A stretch of 6,454 nucleotides of DNA from JBBSIG01 sp038232215 (GCA_038232215.1 JBBSIG010000155.1:1-6454), one strand, 5' to 3'. Counted from the first letter of the stretch, positions 1-5,764 are shown. Translations and numbers: made by a program. Notes: a model not told the origin generated them from the letters alone.

Positions 1-1
1 C

Positions 2-1087
2 TTCACGGGGGCCGAGGGCTTCCTGCGCTTCTGCTCCTCGACCCTCGAGAAGATCGACGGCACGCCGTGGTACTTCACCGGCGAGGAGTCGACGTCGGAC
101 GGCCGCTCGACGGGCAAGCTGGGACGCGGGGGCAGCTCCGTCGCCGTCAACGCGGAGACCGGAGCGTGGACCGAGACGAGGCACTTCGGCCTGCTCGCGC
201 ACGAGAACGTCGTCCCGGTCGAGCGGCTCTCGAAGGCGATGATCATCACGTCCGAGGACGGGGATCCGGGCGTCAACGACTCGCAGCTCTACGCCTACGT
301 CGCCGACACGTTCGCCGCGGCGATCGCGGGCAACGGCCAGCTCTACGTCTGGAAGTCGGACAGCGCGGGCGACGGAAATCCCTCGACCAACGACATCCGG
401 CGGGGAGAGACCCTCCACGGGACCTTCGTGCCGGTCTCGCAGGCCGAGAACGCGTCGGCCACGACGCTCGAGGCTGCCGCTCAGGCACGTTCGGCCTTCG
501 ACTTCGTCCGCATCGAGGACGTCGCCGTCGCCCAGCAGGGCGGGGGCACGGTCTACTTCGACGACACGGGCCGGCTCGGGAGCGAGACGGTCAAGGGCCG
601 GCTCTACCGGTTCGACATCGATCCTGCCAACCCGCTTCGCGCCTCGCTCACCCTCGTGCTCGACGGCGACGCGGGCGACGACATCGTCAACCCCGACAAT
701 CTCGACACCTCGCCGCACTCGGTCGTGATCCAAGAGGACCGGAACTTCGAGCACCGCTCGGCGGCCGTGAGCGGCGGCTACGGCCGCATCCTCGTCTACG
801 ACGTCAAGAACGGCAGCCTTCGGGCCGTCGCGAGGGTGAACACGCCGCCGAGCCTGCCCCCCGGTGAGTGGGAGTCGTCAGGAGTGATCAACGCTCAGAC
901 GCTGCTCGGGCACGAATGGTGGCTCGTCGACGTGCAGGCGCACGGCCAGAGCGCTCCGCAGCCCGGGCCCAGCCTGGCGCCGGACTCCTCGACGGGCGAG
1001 GACGGGCCGCTCCGGATCTCTACTAGAAGACGCCCTGGATCGGCCAGTAGAGCGCCGCGGCGACGAGAGCGGCGGCCGGGATCGTGA
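2..1087 (+). CDS. PhoX-like (DUF839) secreted phosphatase-family protein, 5'-truncated
   Basis: The reading frame is open from base 2 to a TGA at 1085-1087, giving 361 residues; the start lies outside the window. Seen: a beta-rich, Asp/Gly-rich sequence without membrane segments, with HENVVPVE at fragment residues 68-75, RIEDVAV at 170-176, GTVYFDDTG at 182-190, NPDNL at 230-234, IQED at 243-246 and ESSGVINA at 291-298. These resemble the spaced acidic and Asn motifs of the PhoX/DUF839 beta-propeller family, whose studied members are exported metal-dependent alkaline phosphatases. Inference: it releases phosphate from organic esters outside the cell, which fits the phosphate permease next door. 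Any signal peptide would be in the missing part. The last ~20 residues (after about 340) are Arg-rich and encoded antisense to the pit gene, so they are probably not a conserved domain. Other DUF839 or esterase-like propeller activities cannot be excluded. Confidence 0.68.
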   Translation, partial: FTGAEGFLRFCSSTLEKIDGTPWYFTGEESTSDGRSTGKLGRGGSSVAVNAETGAWTETRHFGLLAHENVVPVERLSKAMIITSEDGDPGVNDSQLYAYVADTFAAAIAGNGQLYVWKSDSAGDGNPSTNDIRRGETLHGTFVPVSQAENASATTLEAAAQARSAFDFVRIEDVAVAQQGGGTVYFDDTGRLGSETVKGRLYRFDIDPANPLRASLTLVLDGDAGDDIVNPDNLDTSPHSVVIQEDRNFEHRSAAVSGGYGRILVYDVKNGSLRAVARVNTPPSLPPGEWESSGVINAQTLLGHEWWLVDVQAHGQSAPQPGPSLAPDSSTGEDGPLRISTRRRPGSASRAPRRRERRPGS

Positions 1088-2012
1088 GCACCCAGGCGAA
1101 GACGATGTTGCCGGCGACGCCCCAGCGCACCGCGGACAGCCGCCGGGTCGCGCCGGCTCCCATCACGGAGCCGGAGACGACGTGGGTGGTCGACACCGGG
1201 TAGCCGTAGTGGGTGGCGGCATAGAGCGTCAAACCGGCGGCGGACTGTGCGGCGAAGCCGCTCTCGGGCTGCAGGCTGAAGACGCGCTGGCCGAGCGTCC
1301 GCATGATCCGCCAGCCGCCGACGTAGGTGCCCGCGCCGATTGCCACACCGGCCGCGATCTTGACCCAGGTCGGGACGTAGAAGCTCGAGATGGAGCCGTG
1401 CGTGAAGAGCGCGAGCGCGATCACGCCCATCGTCTTCTGAGCATCGTTCGCCCCGTGCGTGAAGGCGACGAAGGTGCCCGAGGCGAGCTGTCCGAGTCGA
1501 AAGGTGCGGTTCGCCGCGCCGTGCGTCAGCCAGCGAAAGAGCCAGAGGATGGCGAGCAGGATCGCGAAGGCACCGAGGAAGCCGAGCGCAGGCGAGAGGA
1601 GCGCGGGAATCAGGATCTTGTGCACGAGCCCGTGCCACTGCACTCCGGCCGACCCGGACTGGATCAGCGCCGCTCCGACGAGCCCGCCGATCAGCGCGTG
1701 CGACGAGCTCGAGGGCAGACCGAGCCACCAGGTGAGCAGGTTCCACGCGATCGCGCCGAGCAGGGCCGCGAGCACCGTCTGCTCCGTGGCGAGCCCGGTG
1801 TCGATGACGCCCTTGGCCACCGTCTTCGCCACGGCCGTCGTCACGAACGCCCCGGCGAGGTTCGCGAGCGACGCGACGAGCACGGCCGCACGGGGAGACA
1901 GCGCGCGCGTCGACACCGAGGTCGCGACCGCGTTGGCCGTGTCGTGAAAGCCGTTCGTGAAGTCGAAGCCGAGCGCGACCACGATCACGACAATGAGCAG
2001 TAGGTCGTTCAT
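1023..2012 (-). CDS. pit: PiT-family inorganic phosphate transporter
   Basis: A 329-residue polytopic membrane protein that would move phosphate across the cytoplasmic membrane with a coupling cation (H+ in bacterial Pit proteins, often as a metal-phosphate complex). Both halves of the family's inverted duplication are visible. The first signature is GFHDTANAVATSVSTRAL (residues 21-38) followed by GLPSSSSHALIGG (98-110). The second is HGANDAQKTMG (186-196) followed by YPVSTTHVVSGSVMGAG (271-287). The length matches the short bacterial Pit proteins found beside DUF47 genes; E. coli PitA is near 500 residues. The ATG at 2012 gives the usual short N-terminus leading straight into helix 1, and a GGGAG lies only about 3 nt upstream, a short spacer. 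It is the second gene of an operon with the DUF47 gene, 56 nt apart. Its 3' end overlaps the convergent PhoX-like gene by 65 bp. Substrate assignment is by family; sulfate permeases are a distant alternative. Confidence 0.95.
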   Translation of the reverse strand: MNDLLLIVVIVVALGFDFTNGFHDTANAVATSVSTRALSPRAAVLVASLANLAGAFVTTAVAKTVAKGVIDTGLATEQTVLAALLGAIAWNLLTWWLGLPSSSSHALIGGLVGAALIQSGSAGVQWHGLVHKILIPALLSPALGFLGAFAILLAILWLFRWLTHGAANRTFRLGQLASGTFVAFTHGANDAQKTMGVIALALFTHGSISSFYVPTWVKIAAGVAIGAGTYVGGWRIMRTLGQRVFSLQPESGFAAQSAAGLTLYAATHYGYPVSTTHVVSGSVMGAGATRRLSAVRWGVAGNIVFAWVLTIPAAALVAAALYWPIQGVF

Positions 2013-2046
2013 GATCTCCCGAGCGAAGCGAGGGGACTAATCAGAC

Positions 2047-2080
2047 CAGGTGAAAATGCTGTGCATTTTCACCTGTTTTT
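2047..2080 (+). terminator. perfect 13-bp hairpin with T5 tract (reading plus)
   Basis: The arms at 2047-2059 and 2063-2075 are perfectly complementary around a 3-nt TGT loop, and 2076-2080 is TTTTT. Read on the plus strand this is a textbook intrinsic terminator, but no plus-strand gene ends here, so it could only stop antisense transcription through pit. On the minus strand, the sense direction of the DUF47-pit operon, there is no U tract after the stem, and the TGA of the DUF47 gene (2069-2071) lies inside the stem. An intercistronic RNA element (attenuation, processing or stability) or a dispersed palindromic repeat is therefore equally possible. The stem is markedly AT-richer than its surroundings. 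Confidence 0.55.
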
Positions 2081-2692
2081 GACGAGGATCGCCTCGAGAA
2101 CGTCCGCGGCGTTCTCGCACGCGTCGACCGCCTCCTCGAGGCGCTCGTGGATGTCCTTCCAGCGAATGATCGAGACCGCGTCCTCATCCGACGCGAAGAG
2201 CTCGGAGACGGACGCCCGGTTGAGCCGGTCGCCCTCCTTCTCGAGCTCGCGGAGCTCGGCGAGCTGGGACGACGAGTCCTTGAACCCCTCGAGCTCCCCG
2301 ACTGCCTCGTCGAGCTTCGTGGCGGCGCGGAGGATCACCTCCGCCTGCAGCCGCGCGCCCTCGCGGACGTCCGAGACGCCGAAGCTCGTGATGTTCCCCG
2401 CCGCCTCGTCGATGTGGTCGCAGACATCGTCGAGGGCGCCCACCAGCCGGTACATGTCGTCCCGGTCGAACGGGGTCACGAAGGTGCGGTTCAGGAGATC
2501 GACGACCTCGTACGTGACCCGGTCGCCCTCGTGCTCCAGCTCCTTGATCTCGCTGATCAAGCCCCTGCCGTCGTCCGGAAAGCTCTCGAGCAGCTCGACG
2601 AGCAGCCGCGCGATCTCGACGACGTTCCTCGAGGCACGCGAGTAGAGCTCGAAGAACTCCTTGCGCTGCGGAACCAGATTGAGCCGTACCAT
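2069..2692 (-). CDS. DUF47 / PhoU-like phosphate transport accessory protein
   Basis: A 207-residue, all-helical, highly charged cytosolic protein of the DUF47 (PhoU-related, TIGR00153-like) family. It shows the internal duplication of PhoU folds: ELEHEGDRVTYEV (51-63) with DDVCDHIDEAAGN (88-100) in the first half, and ELEKEGDRLNRASV (149-162) with DIHERLEEAVDACENAADVL (180-199) in the second. The repeated EGD and D/E-rich helices match the metal-binding E/DxxxD pattern of PhoU. Known: DUF47 genes are commonly paired with pit genes, and the protein is thought to modulate the permease. Inference: here it controls the Pit encoded just downstream and might pass phosphate status to the nearby kinase. 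The ATG at 2692 is chosen because AAGGGAGA lies about 6 nt upstream and MVRLNLVPQ is the family's usual start. The frame stays open further upstream (to about 2839), but that stretch has no family-like sequence. Confidence 0.92.
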   Translation of the reverse strand: MVRLNLVPQRKEFFELYSRASRNVVEIARLLVELLESFPDDGRGLISEIKELEHEGDRVTYEVVDLLNRTFVTPFDRDDMYRLVGALDDVCDHIDEAAGNITSFGVSDVREGARLQAEVILRAATKLDEAVGELEGFKDSSSQLAELRELEKEGDRLNRASVSELFASDEDAVSIIRWKDIHERLEEAVDACENAADVLEAILVKNR

Positions 2693-2737
2693 CGCCGTCT
2701 CCCTTCGCGTCGTCGAGCCCCTGCGGGCGCCCGGCGG

Positions 2738-2778
2738 ACTATGCCGAATCTGTCGGTTCGGAGTCCATCTGGTGAAAG
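2738..2778 (-). promoter_or_regulatory. possible promoter with a PHO-like unit for the DUF47-pit operon
   Basis: On the minus strand, TTCACC (2776-2771) sits in an 11-nt unit matching the units of the array at 5697-5740. The next 11-nt unit downstream carries only a degenerate GACTCC (2765-2760). About 13 nt further on is CATAGT (2743-2738), which matches 4 of 6 positions of a -10 hexamer and would put the transcript start near 2731, about 38 nt before the ATG. One good unit is not enough to claim a PHO box; it is listed because the operon is the obvious phosphate-regulon target in this window. Confidence 0.3.
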
Positions 2779-2801
2779 GGTGGGCCCGACGCTTGTGCTC
2801 G

Positions 2802-2817
2802 CCGGGCGCGCGCCCGG
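2802..2817. repeat. 16-bp perfect GC palindrome upstream of the ATP-grasp gene
   Basis: Bases 2802-2817 form a self-complementary palindrome (CCGGGCGC and its mirror arm) ending 14 nt before the ATG at 2832. It could fold as a hairpin over the ribosome-binding region of the ATP-grasp mRNA or serve as a dimeric operator. Palindromes of G and C arise easily by chance at this base composition, so function is unproven. Confidence 0.3.
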
Positions 2818-2831
2818 ACACTGCTAGGCAC

Positions 2832-3695
2832 ATGCGCACGCTCGCCCTGGTCGCTCACCGAGGCACGCCCACGAACATCCGGCTCGCGGCGTGCGCGCCC
2901 GCCGGGGTACGGGCGACGGTGCTCACTCCCGCCCAGGCGCTCGCCCGCCTGGCGCCGGGCGACGTCGCACTCGGGCGGCTGGACGTCCTACCGACTCTCG
3001 ACGGGATCGAGCCTGGGCTCTGGGCCCTCGACGCGCTCGCCCTGCGCGGCGTCCGCGTCCTGAACCGCTCGTCCGCGCTCGTCGCGGCACACGACAAGCT
3101 CGTCACGGTCCGAACGCTGAAGCGCGTGGGCCTACCGCATCCGCGGACGGCGCCGATCGCCGATCCGCTCGCGCTCCCCGAGCTCGCGACGCTGGTCGTG
3201 CTGAAGCCGCGTTTCGGGAGCTGGGGCCGCGACGTGTTCCTCTGCACCGATCGCGCGAGCCTGCTCTGGCGGGCGGGGGAGCTCGCACGCCGGCCGTGGT
3301 TCGAGTCCGCAGGCGGGCTGGTCCAGGAGCTCGTGCAGCCGCAGGGCTACGACCTGCGGGTGGTCGTGGCGGGTGGGCGCGTGGTCGGCGCGGTCAAGCG
3401 GGTGGCGGCGCTCGGCGAGTGGCGGACGAACGTCTCGCTCGGCGCCAGCCGCGAGCACGTCGTGCCGCCGCGCGAGGCGTGCGAGCTCGCGCTCGCCGCT
3501 GCGGCCGCCGCTTCGGCGGACCTCGTCGGCGTCGACCTGCTGCCGACGCCGGGCGGCGGTTGGACGATCCTCGAGCTGAACATCGCGGTCGACTTCACGA
3601 GCGACTACTCGCTGCGGGAAGACGTCTTCGAGCAGGCCCTACGAGCGCTGCTGCGTCCGGCCCTGGCCGAGCCGCGGGAACCGGTCGCCGTCTGA
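2832..3695 (+). CDS. RimK/LysX-like ATP-grasp ligase, substrate unknown
   Basis: A 287-residue soluble protein with an ATP-grasp fold. Such enzymes activate a carboxylate as an acyl-phosphate with ATP and join it to an amine or thiol. The N-terminal ~80 residues are the pre-ATP-grasp domain. DKLVTVRTLKRVGLPHP (88-104) is the entry seen in RimK-type enzymes. VVLKPRFGSWGRDV (122-135) holds the ATP-binding Lys125 and Gly-rich loop. LVQELVQPQGYDLRVVV (163-179) is the hinge plus the Arg strand. GEWRTNVSLGA (195-205) matches RimK's G-E/D-F/W-R-x-N. GVDLL (233-237) and LELN (247-250) supply Mg-binding Asp235, Glu248 and Asn250. After ELN, where RimK usually has SPG, this protein has IAVDFTSDYS, closer in feel to LysX-type ligases. 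The ATG at 2832 is chosen because the N-terminal beta strand starts there; only a weak AGG lies upstream, and the frame is open further back into the DUF47 leader. Glutamate ligation is possible but not shown. Confidence 0.8.
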   Translation: MRTLALVAHRGTPTNIRLAACAPAGVRATVLTPAQALARLAPGDVALGRLDVLPTLDGIEPGLWALDALALRGVRVLNRSSALVAAHDKLVTVRTLKRVGLPHPRTAPIADPLALPELATLVVLKPRFGSWGRDVFLCTDRASLLWRAGELARRPWFESAGGLVQELVQPQGYDLRVVVAGGRVVGAVKRVAALGEWRTNVSLGASREHVVPPREACELALAAAAAASADLVGVDLLPTPGGGWTILELNIAVDFTSDYSLREDVFEQALRALLRPALAEPREPVAV

Positions 3696-3701
3696 CGTCG
3701 A

Positions 3702-3719
3702 CGCTCGGGCGAGCGAGCG
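3702..3719. terminator. weak hairpin between convergent genes
   Basis: The 25-bp gap between the ATP-grasp stop and the uppP stop contains a 6-bp stem (3702-3707 with 3714-3719) around a 6-nt loop. It is placed where a bidirectional terminator would be expected, but it is short and has no T tract on either strand. Chance is a serious alternative in such GC-rich sequence. Confidence 0.25.
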
Positions 3720-3720
3720 C

Positions 3721-4704
3721 TCAGAACGTGGCTTCGCGGACCCCCGTGAGGACGAGCAGGAGCACGACGGCCGCGGCAAGCAGCCGGTAGACGACGAACG
3801 GCGAGTAGTCGCGCCGGCGGACGTAGCCGAGCAGCACGTCGATCGCGACGAGGCCAACGGCCGCCGCGGCGAGCGTCCCGACCAGGAACGGGCCCACCGA
3901 GCCGGCCGGCAGCGGGTTCAGGACGACGTCCTTCAACCCCTTGAAGACGACGGCGCCGAGCACGATCGGGATCAGGAGCAGAAACGAGAGGCGTGCGGCC
4001 GCGTCTCGCTCGAGACCGCTGAAGCGACCGGCGGTGATCGTGATCCCCGAGCGCGACACGCCCGGCATGAGGGCGAGGATCTGCGAGACCCCGATCGCGA
4101 AGGCGGTGCCGAAGCGCAGGTCCTCGAGGCGCCGTCGCTCAGCCGTCCGATCGGCGATCCAGAGGAGCACGCCGAAGGTCGCCAGGAGGAGCGCGACCTG
4201 CCAGGGCTGCCCCAGATGCTCCTCGATGACGCTCTCGCCGAGTGCGCCGGCGAGGGCAGCCGGAATCGAGGCGGCGAAGATGTACCACGCGATCCGCGCG
4301 TCGTCGGTCGCGACGGTGCGCCGCCGCACCGAGGAGATCCACGCGCCGACGTAGCGGACGACGTCCGTCCAGAAGTACGCGATCACCGCGACGAGCGTGC
4401 CGAGATGCAAGGCGACGTCGAACGTCTTGTTGAAGTCGGGGTGCGCCTCGAGGTAGCGCCAGTCCGCGAGCCAGGGGACGAGGATCAGGTGGCCCGACGA
4501 CGAGATCGGGAGCAGCTCGGTCAGGCCCTGCGTGATCCCGAGAACGAGCGCCTGCCAGTCGGAGAGCCGGCCCGAGCGCTCGCCGACCCGGGCGGCCGCG
4601 AGGGCGATCGCGGCGAGCAGGAGCGCCGAGGCGATCGGGTAGACGAGGCGCGGCGCACGGCCGGTTCTCGAAGCCGCGCCGCGGGCGGTGGACGCTGTGT
4701 CCAT
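3721..4704 (-). CDS. uppP: undecaprenyl-diphosphatase (UppP/BacA family)
   Basis: A 327-residue polytopic membrane enzyme that hydrolyses undecaprenyl diphosphate to undecaprenyl phosphate plus Pi, recycling the lipid carrier for peptidoglycan and wall polymers; over-expression of family members gives bacitracin resistance. Both signatures are intact: QGLTELLPISSSGHL (59-73), with Glu63, the serines and His72 corresponding to the catalytic E/S/H of E. coli UppP, and LMPGVSRSG (212-220) with the phosphate-binding Arg218. The first position of motif 1 is Gln where E. coli has Glu, a common variant. The protein is longer than the usual ~270 residues because of an N-terminal basic stretch and an extra hydrophobic helix (about 20-40). 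I see no internal ATG or GTG before motif 1, so the ATG at 4704 stands. No Shine-Dalgarno is visible. It lies 117 bp downstream of the kinase gene on the same strand, behind a PHO-like repeat, and ends 25 bp from the convergent ATP-grasp gene. Confidence 0.95.
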   Translation of the reverse strand: MDTASTARGAASRTGRAPRLVYPIASALLLAAIALAAARVGERSGRLSDWQALVLGITQGLTELLPISSSGHLILVPWLADWRYLEAHPDFNKTFDVALHLGTLVAVIAYFWTDVVRYVGAWISSVRRRTVATDDARIAWYIFAASIPAALAGALGESVIEEHLGQPWQVALLLATFGVLLWIADRTAERRRLEDLRFGTAFAIGVSQILALMPGVSRSGITITAGRFSGLERDAAARLSFLLLIPIVLGAVVFKGLKDVVLNPLPAGSVGPFLVGTLAAAAVGLVAIDVLLGYVRRRDYSPFVVYRLLAAAVVLLLVLTGVREATF

Positions 4705-4713
4705 CGAGCGGCG

Positions 4714-4719
4714 ACCGTA
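4714..4719 (-). promoter_or_regulatory. candidate -10 of uppP
   Basis: TACGGT on the minus strand fits the TAnnnT form of actinobacterial -10 elements. Its downstream edge is 9 nt from the ATG at 4704, so transcription would start at or within a few bases of the start codon. That agrees with the lack of a Shine-Dalgarno and suggests a leaderless or nearly leaderless mRNA. No convincing -35 is present, as expected if an activator bound just upstream recruits polymerase. Confidence 0.35.
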
Positions 4720-4744
4720 GCAGCCGCGTCAGCCAACGGACTCC

Positions 4745-4759
4745 CCCGTTCACCACTTC
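4745..4759 (+). repeat. 15-bp direct repeat, copy 1
   Basis: The 15 bases CCCGTTCACCACTTC are repeated exactly at 5706-5720, 961 bp away. Both copies are in gene-start regions and contain the TTCACC core of the 11-bp arrays, so the identity is best explained as a shared binding site. Confidence 0.85.
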
Positions 4760-4790
4760 TTCCCCGGCTCGCTACCACCCGTTCCGGAGG
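4747..4790 (+). promoter_or_regulatory. PHO-box-like 11-bp repeats upstream of uppP
   Basis: Four consecutive 11-nt units read on the plus strand have TTCACC (4749-4754), TTCCCC (4760-4765), GCTACC (4771-4776) and TTCCGG (4782-4787) at the same place in each unit. The first unit is identical over all 11 bases to the second unit of the array at 5697-5740; the second unit is one mismatch off in the core, and the last two are degenerate. The site begins about 43 bp upstream of the uppP ATG. On the uppP coding strand the motif is inverted (GGTGAA). Inference: a lower-affinity site for the neighbouring response regulator. Confidence 0.5.
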
Positions 4791-4811
4791 ATCTCCTCCG
4801 CCTCGAGGCGG
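4785..4811 (-). terminator. overlapping hairpins after the histidine kinase gene
   Basis: Eleven bases past the kinase stop codon is a perfect 14-bp palindrome (4798-4811). It overlaps a second hairpin with 6-bp arms at 4785-4790 and 4795-4800 around a 4-nt loop. They can form alternatively. There is no U tract, so this would be a weak, GC-rich actinobacterial-type terminator partly insulating uppP from the kinase transcript. The second hairpin overlaps the last degenerate unit of the PHO-like array. Confidence 0.33.
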
Positions 4812-4821
4812 CGGCCCGCGC

Positions 4822-5706
4822 TCAGGCGGGGAAGACACAGCGGATCTCGAGCCCCCGCCCGGGCCCGCCGCTTGCCGCCACGGTGCCCCCCGCCGCCGTG
4901 ACGACGTGCTTCACGATCGCGAGACCGAGGCCGGTGCCGTGCGAGGCCCGGGCCCGATCGGCGCGGTAGAAGCGCTCGAACAGCCGCGGCAGGTCGCCCG
5001 CCGCGACACCGGCGCCGTCGTCGGCGGCCACGAGCAGAATCTCGTCGCCCTCTCGTCGAATCGAGACGGTGAGGCGCGTGCGGGGCCCCGCGTAACGGAG
5101 CGCGTTCTCGAAGAGGTTCTCGAGCACCATCCTGATCATCCGCGGCCGCAGGGGCAGGAGCACGTCGGGATCGGCCGCGACGTGCACGCGCACGTCGGCG
5201 CGCTCGGCGCGCTCGGCCGTCTTCGACGCCACCTCCTCGAGAATCGGTCGCGCAGGGCTGGAGCCGAGCGCGACGACCTCGCGCCCCGTCTCGAGCTCCG
5301 ACAGGAAGAGCACGTCGTCGATCAGCTCTCGCACCTGGTCGATCTCGGCGCGGGCCGCCTCGACGAGCTCGGGGACCTCGGCATCCGGCAGGAGCGTCGA
5401 CTCGAGCAGGACCAGGAGACGGGCGAGCGGGGTGCGGAGCTCGTGCGAGACCGCCGCCGTGAAGCCGCTCCGCAGCTCCTCGTAGGCGGCGAGCTCGGCA
5501 GGCTCGCCGAGATACAGCAGGAGCGGCGCCCCCTCCTCCGGCCCCAGGAGCCGCGCCGGCACGGGGTCGCCGAGCTCGAGCGCGGGCAGCGCCTCGAGGG
5601 CGACTGGGCTGGCGGCGAGCACCCGCTGCTCGGCGTCGAGCACGATCACCGGCTCCTCGCTGGAAGCCACGAGCGCCCGTGCCCGCTCCGTCTCTCGCTT
5701 CACCAC
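4822..5706 (-). CDS. PhoR-like sensor histidine kinase lacking membrane segments
   Basis: A 294-residue histidine kinase. Residues 1-75 look like a short PAS-type domain (PVIVLDAEQRVLAASP at 19-34). The dimerisation/phosphoacceptor helix has FTAAVSHELRTPL (82-94) with His88. The ATPase domain has the N box ENLFENALRY (196-205), G1 DDGAGV (229-234), the F box LFERFYR (242-248) and G2 GTGLGLAIV (257-265). All catalytic motifs are intact, so it should autophosphorylate and pass phosphate to the divergent response regulator. PhoR and SenX3 kinases normally carry N-terminal membrane helices; none is present, and an in-frame TGA at 5722-5724 prevents a longer form. The GTG at 5706 is preferred because GAGGAAG lies 10 nt upstream; a second GTG at 5703 is also possible. 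The start codon lies inside the 11-bp repeat array. Calling it PhoR rests on the binding site and neighbours, not on a diagnostic residue. Confidence 0.9.
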   Translation of the reverse strand: MVKRETERARALVASSEEPVIVLDAEQRVLAASPVALEALPALELGDPVPARLLGPEEGAPLLLYLGEPAELAAYEELRSGFTAAVSHELRTPLARLLVLLESTLLPDAEVPELVEAARAEIDQVRELIDDVLFLSELETGREVVALGSSPARPILEEVASKTAERAERADVRVHVAADPDVLLPLRPRMIRMVLENLFENALRYAGPRTRLTVSIRREGDEILLVAADDGAGVAAGDLPRLFERFYRADRARASHGTGLGLAIVKHVVTAAGGTVAASGGPGRGLEIRCVFPA

Positions 5707-5740
5707 CCGTTCACCACTTCCTCACCAGAGCTGCACCCGC
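5697..5740 (+). promoter_or_regulatory. four-unit PHO-box-like array
   Basis: Four abutting 11-nt units (5697-5707, 5708-5718, 5719-5729, 5730-5740) carry, at identical unit positions, TTCACC (5699-5704), TTCACC (5710-5715), CTCACC (5721-5726) and TGCACC (5732-5737). CACC is invariant. Known: PhoP/PhoB-type regulators bind direct repeats of 11 bp, and the Streptomyces PHO box unit has a GTTCACC-type core. Orientation matches the plus-strand regulator gene starting at 5772. The first two units cover the kinase start codon region. Inference: the regulator controls its own gene and possibly represses the kinase gene from here. Confidence 0.72.
5706..5720 (+). repeat. 15-bp direct repeat, copy 2
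   Basis: This is the exact second copy of the 15-mer at 4745-4759. It spans the second unit of the four-unit array and the kinase GTG start codon. Confidence 0.85.
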
Positions 5741-5758
5741 AGACCCCGGGCACCGCTT

Positions 5759-5764
5759 CATTAT
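5759..5764 (+). promoter_or_regulatory. candidate -10 of the response regulator gene
   Basis: CATTAT matches 4 of 6 positions of the -10 consensus. It lies 18 nt past the last clear PHO-like unit and 7 nt before the ATG at 5772. Transcription would then begin at or next to that ATG, consistent with a leaderless mRNA, since the GGTGGGG before the ATG is too close to act as a normal ribosome-binding site. Confidence 0.38.

Noticed and set aside
67..867. A 266-codon open frame on the plus strand overlapping the PhoX-like gene
   Set aside because: Its translation is extremely Arg-rich, while the alternative frame gives a balanced protein with NPDNL and other DUF839-type motifs.
1182..2003. A 273-codon open frame on the plus strand
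   Set aside because: It is fully antisense to the pit gene and composed mostly of Arg, Glu and Gly without recognisable motifs.
2744..2761. A 5-bp inverted repeat CCGAA/TTCGG in the divergent promoter region
   Set aside because: The arms are short with an 8-nt spacer; this is expected by chance in GC-rich sequence and has no positional support.
2793..2830. TTGTGC and TAGGCA as a promoter for the ATP-grasp gene
   Set aside because: The match is weak and TAGGCA ends 1 nt before the ATG, too close to place a transcription start upstream of the gene.
2693..2839. An N-terminal extension of the DUF47 protein
   Set aside because: The frame is open, but the translated segment is basic and unlike the family, and a good Shine-Dalgarno marks the ATG at 2692.
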